Assembly: GCA_002171315.2 (NCBI GenBank)
Contig: NHFS02000081.1
Span: 5,516 to 10,808, forward strand
Origin: Euryarchaeota archaeon TMED117
GTDB lineage: Archaea; Thermoplasmatota; Poseidoniia; Poseidoniales; Poseidoniaceae
Reading direction: 5' to 3'
DNA: 5,293 nt
Part shown: in pieces, positions 1 through 4,750 of the stretch
Numbering within the stretch: position 1 is the stretch's first letter
Layout: each line of letters opens with the position of its first letter
Program-made: the position numbers and the translations under genes
The notes under the pieces: generated by a model
The model's database searches: none
Told to the model about the DNA's origin: nothing
The model's input: only the letters and a program-made list of their open reading frames with translations

Positions 1-1520
1 TCTCCTGCGAGAATGAATTGTTCCATCAGACCGTCTCCATCCAGGTCATCGAAGTAAATATCTCGCGGTTGTGACCATGGAGTGAGTGGGTTGAGTGTTG
101 GAATACCAACTCCAGAAACGCCTATTGATCTAAATCCAATGTTTCCTTCAAGTGTAGCGGGATTGTTATCAGCAAATCCAGGATCTGGTAAGAAAAATGA
201 AGGTAGTCCATCGTTATCATGGTCAGCTATCGTCGCATTATCGGTAAATATTTGATCGTTCGTTTGAACCTGAGTCCACGTTTGCCCATTATTTAGGAGA
301 ATATTTGAACCCATAGTTTGCGGTGTGATGAAATCAGTATCACCATCGCCATCAACGTCACCTGATACAGAAAGTGCTGAAAGATTTCGGAATTTATTGA
401 TGTTCGGATTGAGAGTTTTTGTAATTGCATCATAGGTTAATTCGGTTGCATCATTCTCATCATCCGACACCAAGATGATTGTCTGAGTACGATTAGGCGC
501 GAAGAATTCACCCACATGCAAACTACGCAGTTCTGCCCTCCCATCCCAGAAATTCCATTTGTAAATATTAGCCGAATCAGCTATTTTCGAGCTGTTTGTT
601 GTTGCATCAAACGTATTAACAGCAACGAGACCGTTTCCGAAATAGCCGTGAACAGAAATGAAGTCAGAATAATTGTCTCCGTTCAGATCACTTAATTGAA
701 CATCAATGGGTGCTGTTGTAATGTTCACTGTGAAGTAGGCGTCATAGGTGGATGACGTTGAATTATAGTAATGGATGCACATTGTTTCATTAAATTGTTC
801 GAATGTAATGACATCGTCATAGGAATCATTGTTCATGTCTGCGGTTCTGATTCTTTCAGACGTTTGGCACGTAGCAGTCCAATTGGTTAAGCTGTACGTC
901 ATTGAAGTCGCATTGCTCTCAACAACTGCAAAACCAGTCCCTACTCCTGTAGAGTAGTTTTGTGTTGAAAAGACAAATGCATCAGCCATTGAGTCGTTGT
1001 TTGAATTCCCCATCTCCATTTGCTGTATAGAGCCGACTTGAACGAATTGTGCTTCGATATTGGGCGTGTATGTTACATTCATTTGGCTCGTTTGCAATGA
1101 AGCATTCTTAGGCAATAGAATTGGACTCGGCATCCCAGTGCTGTTGTTTAGTTGAACCGAATCGTAAGTATTTCCAGTTTGGAAACTGTTTTGATGGGAT
1201 AAATCCCCATATCCTTGGCCAGAGTAAGTCCAGACTGTATTTCCTTGGCTGTTGTTGATGAAGACACTACCAGGCGTAGGCGAAGCATAGGTGCTGTCGA
1301 CCAAAAAGGATGCATCTTGGTATGTGACATTTCTTTCCAAATCAATTTCTAAGGCGAGGGAAGTGTTGTTTCCATCCGATTGAATCGTGAGACTGGAAGC
1401 ATTGTTTGCGAATGTTGATACTTGTGTAGGAGATGCTGTGGAGGGCGAGATGAAAAGAACTGAAGCCAATAAAATTGAAACTAAAAATAGAGATTTTCGA
1501 CGGGTCTTGGCTTCGTGCAT
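1..1520 (-). CDS. Secreted FG-GAP/VCBS-type beta-propeller surface protein (N-terminal part, runs off left edge)
   Basis: The minus-strand frame stays open from an ATG at 1520 to the window edge, giving 506 residues with no stop. Residues 1-30 look like a Sec signal peptide: basic KTRRK, a hydrophobic stretch at about 11-24, and a likely cleavage site near STAS (27-30). Residues 31-160 form a beta-rich Ser/Thr/Asn domain containing a GQGYGDLSHQ motif (101-110) that resembles, from memory, the N-terminal domain of Poseidoniales surface proteins. From about 170 there are calcium-loop repeats of FG-GAP/VCBS type: NSNNDSMAD, DMNNDSYDD, DLNGDNYSD, DVDGDGDTD, DHDNDGLP and DLDGDGLM, spaced 45-60 residues as in integrin-like propeller blades. 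There are 22 N-x-S/T sequons and only two cysteines. A strong Shine-Dalgarno supports the start. By family, such proteins are exported and act in surface adhesion or polymer binding; the ligand is unknown. A C-terminal anchor or catalytic domain would lie outside the window. Confidence 0.88.
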   Translation of the reverse strand, partial: MHEAKTRRKSLFLVSILLASVLFISPSTASPTQVSTFANNASSLTIQSDGNNTSLALEIDLERNVTYQDASFLVDSTYASPTPGSVFINNSQGNTVWTYSGQGYGDLSHQNSFQTGNTYDSVQLNNSTGMPSPILLPKNASLQTSQMNVTYTPNIEAQFVQVGSIQQMEMGNSNNDSMADAFVFSTQNYSTGVGTGFAVVESNATSMTYSLTNWTATCQTSERIRTADMNNDSYDDVITFEQFNETMCIHYYNSTSSTYDAYFTVNITTAPIDVQLSDLNGDNYSDFISVHGYFGNGLVAVNTFDATTNSSKIADSANIYKWNFWDGRAELRSLHVGEFFAPNRTQTIILVSDDENDATELTYDAITKTLNPNINKFRNLSALSVSGDVDGDGDTDFITPQTMGSNILLNNGQTWTQVQTNDQIFTDNATIADHDNDGLPSFFLPDPGFADNNPATLEGNIGFRSIGVSGVGIPTLNPLTPWSQPRDIYFDDLDGDGLMEQFILAG

Positions 1521-1523
1521 GGT

Positions 1524-1530
1524 ATCACCT
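1524..1530 (-). promoter_or_regulatory. Shine-Dalgarno site of the surface-protein gene
   Basis: Read on the minus strand the bases are AGGTGAT, a seven-base match to the conserved 16S 3' end complement (GGAGGTGAT). Three bases separate it from the ATG at 1520, so the GGTG core sits at a normal distance. It fixes the start and shows that this transcript has a leader. Confidence 0.7.
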
Positions 1531-1581
1531 GCATTCTACGCAGACTACCTATACTTCAAGTCGATTACGCTTAGATTGTAC

Positions 1582-1619
1582 AAATGAGAGGTAAAATTTT
1601 GTTACACTTACGCTCATTT
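1582..1619. repeat. Inverted repeat in divergent spacer, possible operator
   Basis: AAATGAG at 1582-1588 is the exact reverse complement of CTCATTT at 1613-1619, with 24 AT-rich bases between. Inside lies a second short pair, GTAA (1591-1594) and TTAC (1602-1605), around AAAATTTT (1593-1600). The same spacer has the palindrome TTGTACAA (1576-1583) and two copies of TTACGCT (1565-1571 and 1608-1614). It sits between the divergent surface-protein gene and the winged-helix gene, a natural place for a regulator site. That function is inference; short AT-rich repeats also arise by chance. Confidence 0.3.
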
Positions 1620-1631
1620 TGTTATCGTGGC

Positions 1632-1639
1632 AAATATAC
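1632..1639 (+). promoter_or_regulatory. Possible TATA box of the winged-helix/pentapeptide operon
   Basis: The bases AAATATAC resemble an archaeal TATA element. Transcription would start about 25 bases downstream, near 1660, leaving a leader of roughly 20 bases before the ATG at 1680. No clear BRE is visible, so this is a weak call. Confidence 0.3.
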
Positions 1640-1679
1640 AAGGGTTATCAACGAGGGGGGGTTCCTAGAACTGATACCC

Positions 1680-2180
1680 ATGGTAGCACAAGCGAAAATA
1701 ACGGTCACTGCAGGCGATTTAGAGATTGACGTAAGCGGAGCAACAGTTGAAGTCGATGCTCGGCTCATTCAAATGAGACATGATGACACATGGTCAATTG
1801 TCCTCGAACGCGTAAAAGAAGCGAGAGATGCCGCTATTGAAGCGGCCATCGATGCTGCGAGAGATGCTGGTTTACCAGAACGCGGTTCTGCGTTTAGATC
1901 ACTGGTTGAGAATTGCGCATTGAACAAAAAGCCAGATCAAGTGCTCGCCGCAATTCATTATCTCCGTGACGTAGAAAATGTCCAAGATAGTCCCCCTAGA
2001 GTGGTGAATCAGTTGTTCTCAGATGGAGGAATCGACCCCCCTGGCAACCTTTCATTGTATCTAAACAGACTCAGAGAACGCGGTTTGCTCGAAGTTCCAT
2101 TCGAACACGGTGACAAAAACCGATTCGCAATCCTAACCGATGCTGGTAGGGCGCATCTCGATAAACAATCAACCTCCTGA
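1680..2180 (+). CDS. Winged-helix (HTH) protein, putative DNA-binding regulator, 166 aa
   Basis: The protein has three parts. Residues 6-30 alternate hydrophobic and polar residues (ITVTAGDLEIDVSG), a likely small beta sheet. Residues 38-64 are an alanine-rich helix with near-duplicate ARDA segments. Residues 84-162 look like a winged helix: a helix at KPDQVLAAIHYL, a second at about 105-114, a recognition-type helix at NLSLYLNRLRERGLL (123-137), a wing, and a closing LTDAGRAHL helix (152-160). This arrangement is common in small archaeal proteins of unknown role; I do not recognise a named family. The frame stays open to an ATG at 1584, but the extra 32 residues are basic, contain Cys and do not look like part of the fold, so I start at 1680. 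No good Shine-Dalgarno precedes 1680 (a G-run at 1653-1661 is too far). The stop lies 7 bases before the pentapeptide gene, so the two are probably one operon. Confidence 0.8.
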   Translation: MVAQAKITVTAGDLEIDVSGATVEVDARLIQMRHDDTWSIVLERVKEARDAAIEAAIDAARDAGLPERGSAFRSLVENCALNKKPDQVLAAIHYLRDVENVQDSPPRVVNQLFSDGGIDPPGNLSLYLNRLRERGLLEVPFEHGDKNRFAILTDAGRAHLDKQSTS

Positions 2181-2187
2181 GTGAATT

Positions 2188-2646
2188 ATGGTCATGTCAG
2201 GCGGCGGAACGGGGGACCCCCGTGACGACCCAGAATCTGGTGAAAATGTCGTCCTCGATTACTCGTTCCAGAATCACTCCAAAGGGTTGCTTCGTAAAGG
2301 TAGGCACAAGGGCTCAACGTTTCGAAGAGCAATACTCGATGAGGCGGATTTAACTGAAGGAGATTTTACCGATTGTGATTTCCGTAAAGCATCATTAGTT
2401 GAAGCTGATCTTATGAAATCTGCATTTGACGGAGCTGATTTCAGAGGCGCTGATTTACGAAAAGCACGGTGCAATCTCTCGAACTTCAGAAATTGTAAAC
2501 TCAAAGGGGCTGATTTGAGAGGTATTCGTGGGAAGTATGCGATTTGGCAAGGGAGCGATTGGTGGAATGCAATCGTAAATGAAGATCTCGAAAAGACCTT
2601 GAAAAAGAAGTGGCCCAAGCCAGCCGATTATTCAGATTCTTCATGA
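2188..2646 (+). CDS. Pentapeptide-repeat protein, 152 aa
   Basis: Residues 43-112 are about 14 consecutive five-residue units with Leu or Phe at the centre: F45, L50, L55, F60, F65, L70, L75, F80, F85, L90, then C95, F100, L105 and L110. Ala occupies the i-2 position in many units (ADLTE, ADFRG, ADLRK, ADLRG). This is the signature of the right-handed quadrilateral beta-helix and would make about 3.5 turns. C95 is the only break in the Leu/Phe ladder. The N-terminal 40 residues are Gly/Asp-rich and probably flexible; the tail has an SDWWNAIVNEDLEKTLKKKWP-like cap (123-143) often seen after such repeats. There is no signal peptide or membrane segment, so it is probably cytoplasmic. Some family members mimic DNA and bind gyrase (MfpA, Qnr), but most have no known function, and nothing here shows which applies. 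ATG 2188 is chosen; ATG 2194 is in frame and has better spacing from the weak GAGTGA at 2179-2184. Confidence 0.87.
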   Translation: MVMSGGGTGDPRDDPESGENVVLDYSFQNHSKGLLRKGRHKGSTFRRAILDEADLTEGDFTDCDFRKASLVEADLMKSAFDGADFRGADLRKARCNLSNFRNCKLKGADLRGIRGKYAIWQGSDWWNAIVNEDLEKTLKKKWPKPADYSDSS

Positions 2647-3221
2647 ATCAACTGGATTGAATTCGCTTCATCAAATGCAAGTTTTGCTCTCGCATTTATC
2701 AGTGGAAGGAGAGCCATTGCACCGCATAAAAAGCTGCAAACGCCGCAAAGATATCCTGTAATTTCGTGGGTTTGTACCAGCATTGATTCTAGGAGGTGTT
2801 CTTTGGCGGCATCGTAAATTATCATGCATCCATAAATTCCTCCAACAAAAGATATTCCGGCGCCCCCAATAGCAATTTTTCCTCCAATGGGTTTCATAGC
2901 GAAAAGGAATATACTGCCTATGAATACAAATATACTGCCTATCCCAAGTGCAGCGCCACGAATTAGGTATCCGTCTGATTCATTTATTTCTTTATGAAAT
3001 TCTTGATATTGCTCTATACTTAGATTTTCACCTTGTTGATTGGGAACGTTGATCAGCGTTTCAATCTGAGCCTGTGATAATTCTTCAGAATTAGCATTAG
3101 AGATGTCTGTGTAGGCCAAAACTCCGAAAAACAGAGCACCTAGCATGAGTAAAATTGCGATTGTTTTAGGCCCTTTCCTATCTGGACGAATCGCAAACAT
3201 GTCGGGAACTTCATCACTCAT
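2628..3221 (-). CDS. Four-helix integral membrane protein, unknown function, 197 aa
   Basis: Four hydrophobic segments are visible: about 20-38, 89-109, 113-136 and 155-175. The DRKGPK patch before the first helix and MKPIGGK between helices 2 and 3 fit the positive-inside rule. That places both ends in the cytoplasm and the polar, Gln/Asn/Glu-rich loop at 39-84 outside. Helices 2 and 3 are glycine-rich, suggesting close packing. Helix 4 carries Cys 159, 162 and 166, and Cys 132 lies in helix 3. There is no recognisable catalytic or transport motif. A GTG at 3239 would extend it by six residues, but the ATG at 3221 has a Shine-Dalgarno six bases upstream and gives a typical MSDE start. It overlaps the end of the thioesterase-like gene by 8 bases, which implies translational coupling, and its own 3' end overlaps the convergent pentapeptide gene by 19 bases. 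Confidence 0.8.
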   Translation of the reverse strand: MSDEVPDMFAIRPDRKGPKTIAILLMLGALFFGVLAYTDISNANSEELSQAQIETLINVPNQQGENLSIEQYQEFHKEINESDGYLIRGAALGIGSIFVFIGSIFLFAMKPIGGKIAIGGAGISFVGGIYGCMIIYDAAKEHLLESMLVQTHEITGYLCGVCSFLCGAMALLPLINARAKLAFDEANSIQLIHEESE

Positions 3222-3639
3222 TGAAAACACCTTCAACACAATTCTCCAATCCTTCTCTTAAAAAAATTGGAATTGAAATTCGCTCCATTGAATCCATATC
3301 GACACAAACGGTAACTTGAGTGGAAGTCCAAAGCAAGCCTTCTTCTTGATTGTGGAATTCATAGGACCAAGTGCAAGAAGTATCTCCCACCTTTGAAATC
3401 CATATGGTTGCTCTTATTTGATCGCCATATCGAAGTGGTGCAATGAAATCGGATTCCACATGGACAACTGGAAACCCGATGTGTTTTTCTAAAATTAATT
3501 CCGAGTACTTAATTCCGCAGATGAGTTCCCACGAATCTTCAAAGAAACGGTGTGCTAAATCAAAGATTCTCGGATAATAAGCAATGTTTGCAAGATCGAC
3601 CATTGGGAAATCGACACCTCTCTGCAATTGTACTGCCAT
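3214..3639 (-). CDS. Hotdog-fold acyl-CoA thioesterase-like protein (4HBT family), 141 aa
   Basis: The length and layout match single-domain YbgC/4-hydroxybenzoyl-CoA thioesterase proteins. The N-terminal strand and turn, VDFPMVDLANIAYYPRIFDLAHRFFED (residues 9-35), line up with the family's D-x-D-x-x-G-x-V-x-Y-P region. D15 falls where the Pseudomonas 4-hydroxybenzoyl-CoA thioesterase has its catalytic Asp17, but the usual glycine after it is N18. The middle, HVESDFIAPLRYGDQIRATIWI (60-81), is the typical central helix-to-strand part with the conserved PLRxGD. The following strands end in VTVCVDMDSMERISIP. Family members hydrolyse acyl-CoA thioesters in the cytoplasm as homo-oligomers; the substrate cannot be read from sequence. 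The gene begins a two-gene unit with the membrane protein. No clear Shine-Dalgarno precedes the ATG; CACTTATCC, centred about 20 bases upstream, could be a weak TATA element for a leaderless or short-leader transcript. Confidence 0.82.
   Translation of the reverse strand: MAVQLQRGVDFPMVDLANIAYYPRIFDLAHRFFEDSWELICGIKYSELILEKHIGFPVVHVESDFIAPLRYGDQIRATIWISKVGDTSCTWSYEFHNQEEGLLWTSTQVTVCVDMDSMERISIPIFLREGLENCVEGVFNE
3228..3234 (-). promoter_or_regulatory. Shine-Dalgarno site of the membrane-protein gene
   Basis: On the minus strand this reads GAAGGTG, six bases before the ATG at 3221 and inside the last codons of the upstream hotdog gene. It decides between the GTG at 3239 and the ATG at 3221 in favour of the latter. 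Confidence 0.65.
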
Positions 3640-3703
3640 ACCCTAGCCAAGAGGATAAGTGAAATGAACTCTTGTACAGAAACTGCTAAATCGTGCCGTT
3701 GCG

Positions 3704-3710
3704 CTTATAT
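3704..3710 (+). promoter_or_regulatory. TATA box of the tRNA-Arg gene
   Basis: CTTATAT is centred 32 bases before the first base of the tRNA, so transcription would begin a few bases ahead of the mature 5' end, as expected for an archaeal tRNA promoter. No A-rich BRE is evident. The site lies in the 99-base spacer shared with the divergent hotdog gene. Confidence 0.55.
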
Positions 3711-3738
3711 CCGAGAGGTGGGTGGATGCGAATACCAA

Positions 3739-3815
3739 GGCCCTATAGTGTAGCTTGGATATCACGCCGGCTTGCGGAGCCAGCAACCCGTGTTCGAATC
3801 GCGGTGGGGCCGCCA
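3739..3815 (+). tRNA. tRNA-Arg, anticodon GCG, CCA encoded
   Basis: A complete cloverleaf can be folded by hand. Acceptor GGCCCTA pairs with TGGGGCC (one G-U at 6-67), followed by discriminator G73 (3812) and a genomic CCA (3813-3815). The D arm is GTGT/TCAC with a U13-U22 mismatch, which I have seen in other archaeal tRNAs, and its loop holds G18 G19 and A20. The anticodon arm is CCGGC/GCCAG around TTGCGGA, so the anticodon is GCG and reads CGC. Pair 28-42 is C-A, a mismatch. The variable loop is four bases, with C48 able to pair with G15. The T arm is CCGTG/CGCGG around TTCGAAT, with one G-U. A20 and C35 agree with known arginine identity elements. There is no intron. A TATA-like element lies 32 bases upstream. 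The 3' end is two bases from the convergent gene's stop codon. Confidence 0.93.
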
Positions 3816-3817
3816 AA

Positions 3818-4717
3818 TTACGACTCTGCGCTTTCGCGAGCATCCTTTTCATCCGCAATTACTCTCTTTTCGAGAGGGGAGTAATGTGGAGCAACCATCT
3901 TTCTGAAATAGCCATCTGAGGCGTAGGTTTCATCTTCAACTAAAACTCTAGGGGAATCTGAGAGCAATTCAAGAATGCTGAATACATCGTCATAATGATA
4001 CCCATACTCAAACTCTGTTGTATCTTGAACTACTTTCTTCCAGGCTCTTTGCCTTGGTTTCTTGAACCAGATTGTGTAGCCAGGAACGAGTGGATTTCCA
4101 TCACTCATTTTCCATTTCCAACCATTTGTTCCTTTAATTTCAACTGCACTTTCTTCAGGGATATATGTGGCTTCCATAGACGCATTAAGGAACTCTTTGA
4201 ATGCTGCAGAGGCTGGGCTCGCAGATAGGCCATACAGATTTAGCAAAGCATGTCGCAAAGGACTGTGTCTCTCTTGTTGAATGAACTTGTCATCATTGAG
4301 TAACATCAGGAAATATGAATCGAGGACATCGCATCCAGGGAGATTTGCTACATTTTGATGATCTGGTTGGATGCAGACTGAAGTCTCTTTACCATCGAGC
4401 TTACCCTTGAACGTAGCAGTTGTTGCGTTGAGGCCTGTGCCGCCTGCATAGGGGTTTCTCATTCGCTGAATAAGCCCCTCGAGAGGAATAGAATAGGTTG
4501 CTAGTTTCCCGAGGATGATTATCTTATCAACCCCGAAAATAATTCTATCTGGATTATTTTCAATTGTTTTTAGAAGGTAATCGAATGAAGTCTGCATTGC
4601 AGTGAAACTTTCATTGACGAGATTCTTAAATCCGTTCTTCTTTCCTTCTTGGTACTCAATTGATGCTGATGGAGTCTCTTTTACTTCTTCTTCGTCGTTA
4701 TCAAATAAACCGCTCAT
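3818..4717 (-). CDS. Hypothetical soluble protein, 299 aa, not recognised
   Basis: I do not recognise this family. The first 28 residues are acidic and low in hydrophobics (DNDEEEVKE), likely disordered. Residues 30-58 look like an amphipathic helix. Residues 59-116 hold short strands (RIIFGVDKIIILGK, TATFKGKLDGKETSVCI) around a Gly-rich turn, NPYAGGTG (88-95). Residues 128-185 are mainly helical. Residues 184-235 are strand-rich with many aromatics (NGWKWK, YTIWFKKPRQRAWKK), followed by another helix (FSILELLS). The charged tail ends in EKDARESAES. There is no signal peptide or membrane segment, so it is probably cytoplasmic. A TTG at 4735 would add six residues, but the ATG at 4717 gives a natural MSGLFD start with a TATA-like box 25 bases upstream and no Shine-Dalgarno, which suggests leaderless transcription. 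It follows the HAD gene by 33 bases and ends two bases from the tRNA. Confidence 0.75.
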   Translation of the reverse strand: MSGLFDNDEEEVKETPSASIEYQEGKKNGFKNLVNESFTAMQTSFDYLLKTIENNPDRIIFGVDKIIILGKLATYSIPLEGLIQRMRNPYAGGTGLNATTATFKGKLDGKETSVCIQPDHQNVANLPGCDVLDSYFLMLLNDDKFIQQERHSPLRHALLNLYGLSASPASAAFKEFLNASMEATYIPEESAVEIKGTNGWKWKMSDGNPLVPGYTIWFKKPRQRAWKKVVQDTTEFEYGYHYDDVFSILELLSDSPRVLVEDETYASDGYFRKMVAPHYSPLEKRVIADEKDARESAES

Positions 4718-4738
4718 GAGAAAATCTAACTTCAAGAC

Positions 4739-4746
4739 TATATGAA
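4739..4746 (-). promoter_or_regulatory. Possible TATA box for the 299-aa protein gene
   Basis: On the minus strand this reads TTCATATA, centred about 25 bases before the ATG at 4717, the spacing expected when transcription starts at the start codon. It lies in the short spacer after the HAD gene's stop. The gene may therefore have its own leaderless transcript besides any readthrough. Confidence 0.4.
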
Positions 4747-4750
4747 GTCG

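Noticed and set aside
1584..1679. A 32-residue N-terminal extension of the winged-helix protein starting at ATG 1584
   Set aside because: The extension is basic, contains Cys, fits no part of the fold, and would cover the repeat-bearing spacer and the TATA-like box. ATG 1680 starts directly before the first beta strand.
2274..2618. A 114-codon minus-strand open frame opposite the pentapeptide gene, with a repetitive Ser/Ala/Pro-rich product
   Set aside because: Its periodicity is just the complement of the pentapeptide repeat. The plus strand carries the recognisable fold.
1576..3678. TTGTACA at 1576-1582 and again at 3672-3678, both in divergent spacers, as a shared regulator site
   Set aside because: The core TGTACA is expected about once in 5 kb by chance, and the flanks do not match beyond one base.
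3790..3815. The tRNA 3' end as an integration site for a mobile element
   Set aside because: I found no second copy of the tRNA 3' sequence and no integrase or other mobile gene in the window.
3858..3876. CTCTC TTTTC GAGAG as a hairpin terminator for the tRNA
   Set aside because: The stem is only five pairs, lies inside the coding region of the 299-residue protein, and archaeal terminators do not need a hairpin.
3693..3884. Open frames on both strands across the tRNA (3693-3884 plus, 3643-3858 minus)
   Set aside because: They run through a well-folded tRNA and show no protein-like features.
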